This document shows, in pieces, positions 1-15,175 of a DNA stretch of 64,000 nt (within the stretch, counting starts at the first letter, position 1; every line of letters begins with the position of its first letter). The DNA is taken from contig NZ_BNBY01000002.1 of assembly GCF_014656195.1 (NCBI RefSeq), positions 466,351-530,350 on the forward strand, written 5' to 3'. A model generated the notes under the pieces. The model did not search any database. It saw nothing but the letters and a program-made list of their open reading frames with translations, and had not been told where the DNA came from. This stretch comes from Kitasatospora xanthocidica (lineage in GTDB: Bacteria > Actinomycetota > Actinomycetes > Streptomycetales > Streptomycetaceae). The translations under genes and the position numbers were made by a program.

Positions 1-1
1 G

Positions 2-823
2 AAGTTCCGGCTCGGCCGGATCGTCGCCGGGCTCGCCGCCGGAGCCGCGCTGGGCCTGGCCGGCTGCCTGACCCAGACCCTCGCCCGCAACCGCCTCGCC
101 ACCCCCGAACTCCTCGGCGTCAACGACGGCGCGACGGCCGCCGTCCTCGTCTCCGCCACCGTCTCCGGCACCTTCGGCACCTGGTGGGCCGGACCGCTCG
201 GCGCGCTCGTCGCCGTCCTCGTCGTCACCCTCGTCTCCGGCGGGCTCGGCGCCCGCGGCTACCGGGTGCTCGTCGTCGGACTCGCGATGTCCGCGCTCGC
301 CTCGGCGGTCGTCCAGGTCGCCCTCGCCCGACGCTCGCTCAACTCCGCGGGCTCGCTGTACGTCTGGACCTCCGGCAGCCTCAACGGGCGCGACTACGCC
401 ATCGCCGCGCCCGTCCTGACCGGGCTCGCGGTCCTGGTGCCGCTCGCCCTCGTGGTCGCCCGGCGACTGGCCGTCCTGCGCTTCGACGACGACGTCGCCT
501 CCGCACTCGGCGTCGACCCCGGCCGGGTCCGGCTCGCCTGCCTGCTGCTGGCGGTCGCCCTCGCCGGTCTGGCGGTCGGGGTCTGCGGGCCGGTCGGCTT
601 CGTGGCGCTCGCCGCGCCCGTGGTCGCCGGACGCCTCGCCGGACCGGCCCGGGTCCCCGTCCTCGGCTCGGCCCTCACCGGCGCCCTGCTCGTCGTCCTC
701 GCGGACACCCTCGGACGGGTGCTGATCGGCGGGGTCGAGATCCCCGTCGGCATCGTCACCACTGTCCTCGGCGGCCCCTTCCTGCTCTGGGTGCTGCTCG
801 GCCGCAAGGGCCGCCCCGCGTAA
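2..823 (+). CDS. FecCD-family ferric-siderophore ABC permease, 5' truncated
   Basis: This is the inner-membrane permease of an iron-siderophore importer, cut by the left edge of the window; 273 residues are visible and the frame is open from base 2. The start of the visible part has the family pattern (residues GAALGLAGCLTQTLARNRLA followed by TPELLGVNDGA), and several hydrophobic helices follow. The typical FecCD ending FLLWVLLGRKGR lies just before the stop. FecCD proteins pair with an ATPase and a lipoprotein receptor, presumably to the left of the window. The esterase gene begins 19 bases downstream, so uptake and release of iron are probably one operon. The family call is firm; the substrate (a catecholate made by the adjacent NRPS) is inferred from context. 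Confidence 0.93.
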   Translation, partial: KFRLGRIVAGLAAGAALGLAGCLTQTLARNRLATPELLGVNDGATAAVLVSATVSGTFGTWWAGPLGALVAVLVVTLVSGGLGARGYRVLVVGLAMSALASAVVQVALARRSLNSAGSLYVWTSGSLNGRDYAIAAPVLTGLAVLVPLALVVARRLAVLRFDDDVASALGVDPGRVRLACLLLAVALAGLAVGVCGPVGFVALAAPVVAGRLAGPARVPVLGSALTGALLVVLADTLGRVLIGGVEIPVGIVTTVLGGPFLLWVLLGRKGRPA

Positions 824-842
824 ACCCATTGGAGTCACACCT

Positions 843-2042
843 GTGGAAACCCCTCCCCTCGTCGCGCCCGACCCCGACGACCCGGCCTACCGCCTGGTCA
901 CCCTCGTCCACCCCGACGAGCCGTACGACGGCGACCGGCGCGACGGCGACCGGTGCGACGGCGTCCTCGCCCTGCTGCACACCGTCACCGACAAGGACCG
1001 CCACTCCGGCGACCTCGCCCCACACCTGATGCGGCGTCAGGCCGACGGCTGCTGGTCGATCACCTACCGGCTGCGCGCCGACCACCGCGCCTCCTACCAG
1101 CTGTACCCGTTCCACGGCGAAGCCCCCGGCACCTCCCGCCCCGACTGGCTGCGCGTCCTCGACCACGCCCGCCCCGACCCGTACGACACCGAACCCCGGC
1201 TGCCCGCCCGCGACGGCCGCCACCCGTCCTCGGTGCTCAGCCTGCCCGACGCGCCCGCGCAGCCGTACGTCCGGCGGCGGGAGGGCGTGCCACGCGGCCG
1301 GACCGTGTCGCACACCGTCGCCGGGCGGCGGGTGGACGTCCACCTGCCGGCCGGGCACGGGCGGCAGGACGGCGGCCCCTACCGGGTGGCGGTGCTGCTG
1401 GACGGCGAGATGTGGGGCGAGGTGCTGTCCGTCGCCGACACCCTCGACAACCTGACCGCCGACGGAGCGATCCCGCCCACGGTGGCCCTGCTCGTCCACA
1501 CCATGGGCCCCGGCCGGCCCGCCGACCTCAGCTGCAACCCCGACTTCGTCGACCTCCTCGCCGACCGCCTCCTCCCCTGGGCCGCAACGGAGTTCGGCGC
1601 GACCACCGACCCCGCGCACACCGTCGTCGCGGGCCAGAGCGCGGGCGGCCTCACCGCCGCCTACGCCGCCTACCGGCGCCCCGACCGCTTCGGCAACGCG
1701 CTCTCCCAGTCCGGCTCCTTCTGGTGGCCGGACGAGACCGAGTTCGACGAGGGCAGCGAATGGCTCACCCGGCGGTTCGCCGCCGAGGAACGCCGGGCGG
1801 CCCGCTTCTACGTCGAGGTCGGGCTGCAGGAGTGGATGCTGCTCACCCAGAACCGGCACCTGCGGGACGTGCTGCTGGCGCGCGGCTACGACCTCGCCTA
1901 CCGCGAGTTCAACGGCGGCCACGACTACGCCTGTTGGCGCGGCGGACTGGCCGACGGGCTGGCCCACCTGCTGGGGGCGCGAACGCCCGCCGGATCACCC
2001 GACTCACCCAGCGCACCCGGGTCACTCGAAAGGACGATGTAG
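843..2042 (+). CDS. fes: Fes-type catecholate siderophore esterase
   Basis: This is a cytoplasmic serine esterase that would open the ester backbone of an imported ferric triscatecholate to release iron. The N-terminal part (about 1-130) resembles the enterochelin esterase N-terminal domain (QADGCWSITYRL, ASYQLYP). The C-terminal part is an alpha/beta-hydrolase of the esterase D type with nucleophile Ser266 in GQSAGG. The ending GGHDYACWRGGLADGL closely matches the Fes signature GGHDxxCWRGGL, which carries the catalytic His. The GTG start at 843 follows a GGAG site with good spacing and lies 19 bases after the permease stop. At 399 residues it is close to Fes length. An ester-linked siderophore fits the Thr-activating module and TE of the NRPS. 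Confidence 0.93.
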   Translation: METPPLVAPDPDDPAYRLVTLVHPDEPYDGDRRDGDRCDGVLALLHTVTDKDRHSGDLAPHLMRRQADGCWSITYRLRADHRASYQLYPFHGEAPGTSRPDWLRVLDHARPDPYDTEPRLPARDGRHPSSVLSLPDAPAQPYVRRREGVPRGRTVSHTVAGRRVDVHLPAGHGRQDGGPYRVAVLLDGEMWGEVLSVADTLDNLTADGAIPPTVALLVHTMGPGRPADLSCNPDFVDLLADRLLPWAATEFGATTDPAHTVVAGQSAGGLTAAYAAYRRPDRFGNALSQSGSFWWPDETEFDEGSEWLTRRFAAEERRAARFYVEVGLQEWMLLTQNRHLRDVLLARGYDLAYREFNGGHDYACWRGGLADGLAHLLGARTPAGSPDSPSAPGSLERTM

Positions 2043-2130
2043 GGCGAAGCCACCCCTCCGCCCGGCGGCCCGACCCCTACCGTTCGGGGGGACCCGCCGT
2101 CCGGAGCGGGTGGCCCAACAGGAGATGTCC

Positions 2131-2985
2131 ATGGCTGTCGGTGTGCCCGTCGCACGTCCGCTGGAGACCCGGTGGATCCACGGATCCCCCTCGGCGAAGC
2201 ACAACACGGACCCGGAACTCCAGGTCCACGCCTACGACGAGCACACCGTCATCCTCCGGCAGAACAAGGCGATCCACTACGAAGCGCCGTTCCTCTACCT
2301 GCTGTTCGGGGAGGAACGCGCCCTCCTGCTCGACACCGGGGCCACCGCCGAACCCGAGTTCCTCCCGCTGCGCGCGGTCGTCGACGGCCTCGTCGACCGG
2401 TGGCTCGCCCGCCACCCCCGCGACGGCTACGAACTCCTCGTGCTCCACACCCACGACCACCCCGACCACGTCGCGGGCGACCGGCAGTTCGCCGACCGCC
2501 CCGCCACCACCGTGGTGGCCGCCCGGCCGGCCGCCGCCTGGCCGTACTTCGGCTTCGACCGGGACCCGGAGGCCGTCGCCACGGTCGACCTGGGCGGCGG
2601 ACGCGTCCTGGAATGCCTGGCCACCCCCGGGCACCACGCCTCGGCGGTCACCTACTACGACCCGTGGACCGGCTTCCTGCTCACCGGCGACACCGTCTAC
2701 CCCGGCCGGCTCCACATCGACGACTGGCCCGCCTTCCGCCGCACCGTCGACCGCCTGGTCCGCTTCACCGCCACCCGGCCGGTGACGTACGTCCTCGGCT
2801 GCCACATCGAGATGACCCGCTACCCGGGCCTCGACTACCCAGCCCGCACCACCTACCAGCCCCACGAGCCGCCCCTCCAGCTCACCCCCGACCACCTCCA
2901 CCAGATCCGCGCCGCCCTCACCCGCCTCGGCGACCGCCCCCGCCGCCACACCCTGCCGGACCTGATCCTCTGGCCCGAGGCCTGA
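2131..2985 (+). CDS. MBL-fold metallohydrolase
   Basis: This is a 284-residue metallo-beta-lactamase-fold protein. The zinc motif HxHxDH is H108, H110, D112, H113. It is followed by a downstream His in TPGHH, by GDTVYPGRL carrying the bridging Asp, and by a late His in GCHIEM, so the binuclear centre looks complete. The ATG at 2131 is preferred because GGAG lies six bases upstream; a GTG at 2110 would add seven residues but lacks a site. The substrate is unknown. It lies between the siderophore esterase and a Uma2 gene, 88 bases from the esterase, so it may or may not belong to the siderophore locus. Cytoplasmic, with no signal peptide seen. Confidence 0.85.
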   Translation: MAVGVPVARPLETRWIHGSPSAKHNTDPELQVHAYDEHTVILRQNKAIHYEAPFLYLLFGEERALLLDTGATAEPEFLPLRAVVDGLVDRWLARHPRDGYELLVLHTHDHPDHVAGDRQFADRPATTVVAARPAAAWPYFGFDRDPEAVATVDLGGGRVLECLATPGHHASAVTYYDPWTGFLLTGDTVYPGRLHIDDWPAFRRTVDRLVRFTATRPVTYVLGCHIEMTRYPGLDYPARTTYQPHEPPLQLTPDHLHQIRAALTRLGDRPRRHTLPDLILWPEA

Positions 2986-3031
2986 GGCCCGGGTCCGGGG
3001 GGCGGGCTCGGGCTCTCGCGGCCCCGCGCGG

Positions 3032-3580
3032 TCAGTCCCGGTACGGGACGAGCCGGGACAGGTCCAGCTCGAAGCCGAAGGGCTCGGGGATGCGGATGCT
3101 CTCGCCGAACTCCCGCTCCGTCCTGGTGTGGTAGCGGTCGCGGTTCGGCTCGGAGAACAGCGTCACGGTCTTCTGCCGCGGGTCCACGATGAGGTAGAGC
3201 GGGAAGCCCATCCGCGGGTAGTCGCGGACCTTCCCGCTCCAGTCGTTCTCGGGGTTGGACGGCGAGACGATCTCGACCGCGATCAGCGCCAGCTCGGCGG
3301 GGATCTCCCGGCCCAGCTCGATGACCTCCTCGGGCAGGTAGGTCAGGTCGGGGTTCCGGACCGAGCCGACCTCCGGCGAGGAGAGATCGCTGTTCCCGGA
3401 CGGGAAGTACCCGGCCGGGCAGTGCGCCTCGAACTGGCGCTGGACGATCGCCAGGTCGAGCTGGTGGATCGAGGACGGTGACGCCTGCATGACGATGATG
3501 TCGCCGGACAGCTCGACCTTGTAGCCGTCCGGCAGGCTGCGGCGGGCCTCTTCGAGCAGGCGGTAGTGCTCAGGGTTCAT
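3032..3580 (-). CDS. Uma2-family (DUF820) PD-(D/E)XK-like endonuclease protein
   Basis: This is a 182-residue Uma2-type protein, a restriction-endonuclease-like fold that is very abundant in actinomycetes and cyanobacteria and whose role is unknown. Visible family features are PDGYKVELSGDIIVM near the N-terminus, PDLTYLPEEV, and the core ALIAVEIVSPSNPENDWSGK, with the conserved Asp/Glu and a Lys at the end. The start at 3580 is chosen because GGAGGA lies at proper spacing, and a longer frame would add an unrelated 15 residues. It stands alone between the convergent MBL gene and the MFS gene. Nothing visible ties it to siderophore biology. Confidence 0.85.
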   Translation of the reverse strand: MNPEHYRLLEEARRSLPDGYKVELSGDIIVMQASPSSIHQLDLAIVQRQFEAHCPAGYFPSGNSDLSSPEVGSVRNPDLTYLPEEVIELGREIPAELALIAVEIVSPSNPENDWSGKVRDYPRMGFPLYLIVDPRQKTVTLFSEPNRDRYHTRTEREFGESIRIPEPFGFELDLSRLVPYRD

Positions 3581-3649
3581 GCGGACTCCTCCGGTGCTCC
3601 GACCACCGTACGGCAGCCGGAGCACCGGAGGACGACGTGACCGATGCCC

Positions 3650-5092
3650 TCAGTCCTCCGGGGGTGGGCCCGGGGGGGCCGTGGGGAGGCGGGTGGCGAG
3701 GAGGGTGGCGGCGGCGACCAGGGTGGCGGTGAGGAGGAGGGCGAGCCGGTAGGGGGTGGGGCCGGCGTCGGTGGGCCAGGCGCCGATGAGGGCGGCGGTG
3801 GCGGCGATGCCGAGGGCGCCGCCGAGGGTGCGCAGGATGGTGAAGAGGCCCATCGCGCGGCCCATCGCGGGCGGGGGGACGTCGGCGAAGCCGGCGATCT
3901 GGACGGTGAGCACGGCGGTGCCCAGGATGAGGCCGACGCCGAACATCAGGGCCCGGACGAGCCACGGGTTCTCCGCGTAGCCGAGCCCGGCGAGGACCGC
4001 GGCGGCGAGCAGCAGGGCGGGCAGGGCGAGGCGGCGCGGGCCGAGGCGGGGCAGCAGGCGGTCCACCACCTGGGAGGCGGCCATCAGGCCGACCGCCTCC
4101 GGGAAGACGCTGAGCCCGGCGTCGAGGGCGGAGGCGCCGAGCGCCGCCTGGTAGAGCAGCGGGAGGGCGAACAGCGCTCCCATCAGGCCGGCCGCGGTGA
4201 GCAGGGCCAGCCAGCTCGCCGCGCCGAAGGCCCGGTCGGCGAGCAGTCGCAGGTCCACCAGGGGTTCGCCGGTGCGGAGTTGGTGCCGTACGGCGGCGCC
4301 GAGCAGGGCCAGTCCGGCGATCCCGCCGAGGGCCACGCCCGGGGAGGTCCAGCCGTGGGCCGGGCCGAAGCCGAGGGCGTAGGTGAGCAGGCCGAGGCCG
4401 GGGGTGGCGAGCAGGAAGCCGGTGGTGTCGAAGCGGCCGGCCGGGGGTTCGTCCGCGCCGCGCAGGCCGAGGAGGCCGATGGCGACGGCGGCCGCCCCGA
4501 TCGGCACGTTGACCAGGAACAGCCAGTGCCAGGAGAGGTGTTCGGTGAGGAAGCCGCCGAGCGGTGGCCCGAGGGCGGGCATCAGCGCGGTGGGGACGAT
4601 CAGGATCCGGCCGAGCCCGGCCCGTTCGTGCGGGGCGAAGGCGCGGAACAGCAGGGTCATCCCGACGGGGGTGAGCAGTCCTCCCGCCACGCCCTGGACG
4701 GCCCGCGCGGCGGCCAGGGAGCCGAGGCCGGGCGCGGCGGCGCACAGGGCGGAGGCGAGGGTGAAGGCGCTCAGGGCGCCGAGGAAGACCCGTTTGACGC
4801 CGTACCGGTCGCCGAGCCAGCCGGCCACGGGCAGGCCGAGGGCGAGGCCGACCAGGAAGGCGGTCTCGACGGCGTTGGCGGCCGAGACCGGCCGGCCGAA
4901 GTCCTCGGCGATGCTGAACAGCGCGGGGTTGACGATGGTCGAGTCCAGGCCGTTCATGCACATCGCGGCCGTGTAGACGGTGACCACCGCGGCGCGCCCC
5001 GCAAGCAGGGGGCGCGCCGGGGCCGCCGGTGCGGCGGGGGCCTCGGCAGGGGCCTCGGCAGGGGCCTCGGGACGGGCCTCGGGAGGGGTCAC
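3650..5092 (-). CDS. MFS transporter, DHA2-like, putative siderophore exporter
   Basis: This is a 480-residue major facilitator protein with an Ala/Pro-rich N-terminus and about 13-14 hydrophobic segments. It carries the classic loop 2-3 motif [12 protein letters not shown] and the DHA2-type start [18 protein letters not shown]. The GTG at 5092 overlaps the MbtH stop in a GTGA arrangement, which implies translational coupling; upstream in-frame starts would lie inside mbtH. Because it is the last gene of the NRPS-mbtH operon, export of the new siderophore (the role of EntS or YmfD in other catechol systems) is the likely job. That is inference from position, as the family also moves antibiotics and drugs. 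Confidence 0.88.
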   Translation of the reverse strand: MTPPEARPEAPAEAPAEAPAAPAAPARPLLAGRAAVVTVYTAAMCMNGLDSTIVNPALFSIAEDFGRPVSAANAVETAFLVGLALGLPVAGWLGDRYGVKRVFLGALSAFTLASALCAAAPGLGSLAAARAVQGVAGGLLTPVGMTLLFRAFAPHERAGLGRILIVPTALMPALGPPLGGFLTEHLSWHWLFLVNVPIGAAAVAIGLLGLRGADEPPAGRFDTTGFLLATPGLGLLTYALGFGPAHGWTSPGVALGGIAGLALLGAAVRHQLRTGEPLVDLRLLADRAFGAASWLALLTAAGLMGALFALPLLYQAALGASALDAGLSVFPEAVGLMAASQVVDRLLPRLGPRRLALPALLLAAAVLAGLGYAENPWLVRALMFGVGLILGTAVLTVQIAGFADVPPPAMGRAMGLFTILRTLGGALGIAATAALIGAWPTDAGPTPYRLALLLTATLVAAATLLATRLPTAPPGPPPED

Positions 5093-5266
5093 GGGGTGGT
5101 CCAGTGGGTGGTGATCCAGTCGAGGGCGGCGGCCCGCCCGCACGGGCCGTGGGCGACGTCCCAGCCGGCCGGGACGGCGGCGAAGGCGGGCCAGAGGGAG
5201 TGCTGTCCGCCGGGGTTGACGAGCGCGAGGAACTCGCCGTCGGCGTCGAAGGGGTTGGCGGGGGCG

Positions 5267-5274
<8 letters not shown>
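5089..5274 (-). CDS. MbtH-family NRPS activator
   Basis: This is a small cytoplasmic protein of 61 residues, near the usual 60-75. It shows the MbtH signature: NPFDADGEF, then [21 protein letters not shown], then the closing THWTTP. MbtH proteins bind adenylation domains and aid their folding and activity. The gene overlaps the end of the NRPS gene by eight bases and its own stop overlaps the MFS start, so all three are coupled. It probably serves the two adenylation domains of the NRPS immediately upstream. Confidence 0.95.
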
Positions 5275-12700
<7,426 letters not shown>

Positions 12701-12737
12701 GATTCGGAGAGCTCCTCGGGGATCCGGAACACTTTAC

Positions 12738-12756
12738 TTAGGTTAGCCTAATCTAA
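12738..12756. promoter_or_regulatory. Iron box (DmdR/IdeR operator) between NRPS and M20 genes
   Basis: The sequence TTAGGTTAGCCTAATCTAA matches the 19-bp actinobacterial iron box (TTAGGTTAGGCTAACCTAA type) in nearly all positions. It lies 37 bases before the NRPS start and 65 bases before the divergent M20 gene, so one operator could repress both when iron is plentiful. The repressor (DmdR1/IdeR) is not in the window. Confidence 0.93.
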
Positions 12757-12821
12757 CTTCATATGATCTGGTCAACGGCCCCAGCGAGACCGGGCCCTGA
12801 CACCCCCTGGAGGCGCCACCC

Positions 12822-13988
12822 ATGCCCCTGTCCGCGACCAAGCAGGCCGTCCGCGACCGCGTGCACGCGCACCGGGACGAGCTGCTCGCGCTCAGCCGCC
12901 GCATCCACGCCCACCCCGAGACCGCCTTCGAGGAGCACCGCGCGGCCGCCTGGTGCGCCGAACTGCTGCGTGGCCACGGCTACTTCGTCACCGCGCCCGC
13001 GCACGGCCTGGACACCGCGTTCAGCGCGACCCTCGGCAGCGGACCGGTCACCGTCGCCCTGGTCTGCGAGTACGACGCGCTGCCCGGACTCGGCCACGCC
13101 TGCGGGCACAACCTGATCGCCGCCGCGGGCCTCGGCGCGGCGCTCGGGCTCGCCCCGTACGCCGAGCGGCTCGGGCTCACCGTCCGGGTGATCGGCGCGC
13201 CGGCCGAGGAGCGCGGGGCGGGCAAGGCGCTGCTGCTGGAGGCCGGGGCCTTCGACGGGGTGGACGCGGCCATGATGGTGCACCCCTGCCCGGTCGAGGT
13301 CGCCGACTTCCGCTCCTTCGCGCTCGGCACGCTGTCCGTCCGCTACACCGGGCGGGCCGCCCACCCCAGCCTCGATCCGCACCAGGGCCGCAACGCCGCC
13401 GACGCGCTCACCGTCGCCCAGGTCGCGATCGGCCTGCTCCGCCAGCAACTCCCGCCGCACTGGCGGGTGCACGGCATCACCACCGCCGCCGGGACGGCGC
13501 CGAACCTGATCCCGGACAGCGCCAGCGCCGAGTACGAGATCCGGGCCTCGGCGGCCGAGGACCTCGCCGAGCTGCGCGCCCGGGTCGAGGACTGCTTCCG
13601 CGCCGGAGCGCTCGCCACCGGCTGCGAGGTCGAACTGACCCGACCCGAGCCGGACTACCTGGACATGCGGTCCGACCCCGCACTGCTGGCCCTGTGGCGG
13701 GCCAACGCGGCGGCTCTCGGCCGGCCGGAGCCGGTCGAGAGCGGGCCGTTCGCCTGCACCGACATGGGGAACGTGTCGCACGTGGTGCCCTCGATCCATC
13801 CGGTCCTGGACATCACCGGCGGCGCCTGCGCGCCGCACGAGGCGGCGTTCGCCGAGGCCGCGCTGGGCGCGGAGGCGGAACGGGCGGTACTGGACGGCGC
13901 GGTGGCGATGGCGTGGACGGCGGCGGACGTGGCGGTGGGCCTGGCGTCGGGCGGCCCGGCGGCTGGCCCGGTGGCAGCGAACAAGTAA
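12822..13988 (+). CDS. M20 family amidohydrolase/peptidase (M20D-like)
   Basis: This is a 388-residue zinc amidohydrolase of the M20D/AbgB/PM20D2 kind. Visible motifs are RRIHAHPETAFEE near the N-terminus, CEYDALPGLGHACGHN with the Cys and His ligands, GAPAEERGAGK with the Glu pair, and MMVHP. The lid-domain stretch FALGTLSVRYTGRAAHPSL follows. The ATG follows a GGAGG site. It is divergent from the NRPS and shares its iron box, so expression under iron limitation is likely. Substrate inference: it could cleave an amide bond, for example DHB-amino acid fragments left after esterase action, but M20 members with unrelated dipeptide substrates are common. Confidence 0.88.
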   Translation: MPLSATKQAVRDRVHAHRDELLALSRRIHAHPETAFEEHRAAAWCAELLRGHGYFVTAPAHGLDTAFSATLGSGPVTVALVCEYDALPGLGHACGHNLIAAAGLGAALGLAPYAERLGLTVRVIGAPAEERGAGKALLLEAGAFDGVDAAMMVHPCPVEVADFRSFALGTLSVRYTGRAAHPSLDPHQGRNAADALTVAQVAIGLLRQQLPPHWRVHGITTAAGTAPNLIPDSASAEYEIRASAAEDLAELRARVEDCFRAGALATGCEVELTRPEPDYLDMRSDPALLALWRANAAALGRPEPVESGPFACTDMGNVSHVVPSIHPVLDITGGACAPHEAAFAEAALGAEAERAVLDGAVAMAWTAADVAVGLASGGPAAGPVAANK

Positions 13989-13993
13989 CAGCT

Positions 13994-14041
13994 GACAGCT
14001 TTCAGCGAACAGCTTTCATCATCTGTTCGCTGAAAGCTGTC
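13994..14041. terminator. Perfect 19-bp inverted repeat, bidirectional terminator-like
   Basis: The left arm GACAGCTTTCAGCGAACAG (13994-14012) is exactly complementary to CTGTTCGCTGAAAGCTGTC (14023-14041), with a 10-base loop. It starts five bases after the M20 stop and lies between convergent genes, so it can end transcripts from both sides. No U tract follows, which is usual in actinomycetes. Confidence 0.85.
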
Positions 14042-14049
14042 GTCTGAAA

Positions 14050-14081
14050 GTTGTCAGTTGTCAGCTGTCAGTTGTCAGCTG
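14050..14081. repeat. 7-bp tandem repeat (GTTGTCA/GCTGTCA)
   Basis: About 4.6 copies of GTTGTCA or GCTGTCA run in tandem directly after the 19-bp hairpin. The unit resembles part of the hairpin arm (AGCTGTC), so it may have arisen by slippage from it. No coding role is seen. Confidence 0.75.
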
Positions 14082-14120
14082 CCGCCTGAACTCCGCCCGC
14101 CGTCGACGCCCCGCCCACCG

Positions 14121-14942
14121 TCACCCGCCCAGCAGAACCGCCGGGGCCACCCGCACCGCCGTCACGCCCAGCTCCCGCACCAGCGCCCCGACCTCGCCCT
14201 CCCGCCGCGGGTCGGCGAGCACCAGCGCGGCACCCGTCCGCAGCGGCCAGAGGAACTCCCAGAGCGGCAGGCCCAGTTGCAGCACCCGGTCGCCCGGACC
14301 GAGCGGGTGCTCGGCCTGCAGCTCACGCACCCGGCGGTCCGCCTCCCTGTGGGTGACCCGGACGGCGGTCGGACGCCCGCCCGGGCCGTACCCGACGCAG
14401 AGCAGGTGGTGCGGGGTGAGCGCCCGCGGCGGGTCGGTGGGCAGTTCGCCGTCCGTGTCCAGCCCGGCGAGCGCACCCGGCACCCCCTCCCCCAGCACGC
14501 ACACCGGCGCGTTCTCGGCGAGCAGTCGGTCCCGTCGCCCGGGCGCGTCCGCCGGGTCCAGCGGCAGGTACGCCGCGCCCGACTTCACCACCGCCAGCAG
14601 CGCCGTCAGCAGTTCGGCCGGGTCGCGGGCGCCGGCCAGGCCGACCACCGTGCCCGGGCGGGCGCCCCGCGCGGCCAGGGCGCGCGCCAGCCGGTTGGCC
14701 GAGGCGTTCAGCTCCCGGTAGCGGACGGTCCGCCCGCCCGCGAGCACCAGGGCCGGGGCGTCCGGCGTCCGGGCCGCCTGCGCCTCGACCGGCCCCACCA
14801 GGGTGGTCGCCGGGTAGCTCACCGTACGGCGGGGCAGCGCCGGCGCCGCGCCCAGAGCCTCCTCCCGCACCAGCTCCCGGACGGCCCCGCGCACACCCAC
14901 CAGGGCTGCATCCCGGGCGGCGTCCCGGACGACCGCCTCCAT
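14121..14942 (-). CDS. Truncated, degenerate adenylation-domain protein at end of dhb operon
   Basis: This is a 273-residue ORF resembling only the first part of an NRPS adenylation domain. Motif A1 (VRYRELNASANRLARAL) and A2 (LLAVVKSGAAYLPLDP) are good. The A3 phosphate loop, normally TSGSTGRPKG, has become GYGPGGRPTA, losing its Ser/Thr pattern and its Lys. A region like A4 (LPLWEFLWPLRTGAALVL) is present, but A5-A10, with the catalytic Lys, are missing. The ATG overlaps the ArCP stop as ATGA, so it is translated with the operon. It cannot be an active adenylating enzyme by family rules. It may be a decaying remnant of a third module or stand-alone A domain, or a kept non-catalytic partner. 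Codon use looks like its neighbours. Confidence 0.8.
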   Translation of the reverse strand: MEAVVRDAARDAALVGVRGAVRELVREEALGAAPALPRRTVSYPATTLVGPVEAQAARTPDAPALVLAGGRTVRYRELNASANRLARALAARGARPGTVVGLAGARDPAELLTALLAVVKSGAAYLPLDPADAPGRRDRLLAENAPVCVLGEGVPGALAGLDTDGELPTDPPRALTPHHLLCVGYGPGGRPTAVRVTHREADRRVRELQAEHPLGPGDRVLQLGLPLWEFLWPLRTGAALVLADPRREGEVGALVRELGVTAVRVAPAVLLGG

Positions 14943-15175
14943 CAGGCCGCACCCAGCAGCTCGGCCCAGGCCTCCAGGGCCGGCCGCTCCGCGAGCTGGA
15001 CGAACGCCACCTCGGCACCCTCCGCCCGCCAGCGCTCGGCGAGCGTCATCAGCCGGATGGAGTCCAGCCCCCAGTCGACCAGGTTCTCGTCCAGCGGGAT
15101 GTCCGCCGGGTCCTCGCCGAGCAGGTCGGCGACCTCGGCCCGGATCCGCTCCACCGTGAAGCCCACGCCCGTCAC
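14942..15175 (-). CDS. Aryl carrier protein (free-standing EntB C-domain equivalent)
   Basis: This is a 77-residue aryl carrier protein that would hold DHB as a phosphopantetheine thioester for the first condensation domain of the NRPS. The motif DWGLDSIRLM contains the modified Ser. The next stretch, LAERWRAEGAEVAFVQLAERP, matches the EntB ArCP pattern that ends in PTIDAWWKLL. In E. coli and Bacillus this domain is fused to the isochorismatase; here it is a separate ORF. Its GTG start at 15175 overlaps the isochorismatase stop as GTGA. A longer reading in the same frame would run antiparallel to the real frame of the isochorismatase and has no carrier homology. Confidence 0.9.
   Translation of the reverse strand: MTGVGFTVERIRAEVADLLGEDPADIPLDENLVDWGLDSIRLMTLAERWRAEGAEVAFVQLAERPALEAWAELLGAA

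Noticed and set aside
15172..15175. Frameshift error between isochorismatase and ArCP
   Set aside because: Possible, but both ORFs have proper ends, the overlap is the same GTGA type seen at the dhbC-dhbE and mbtH-MFS junctions, and no single base change was evident by eye.
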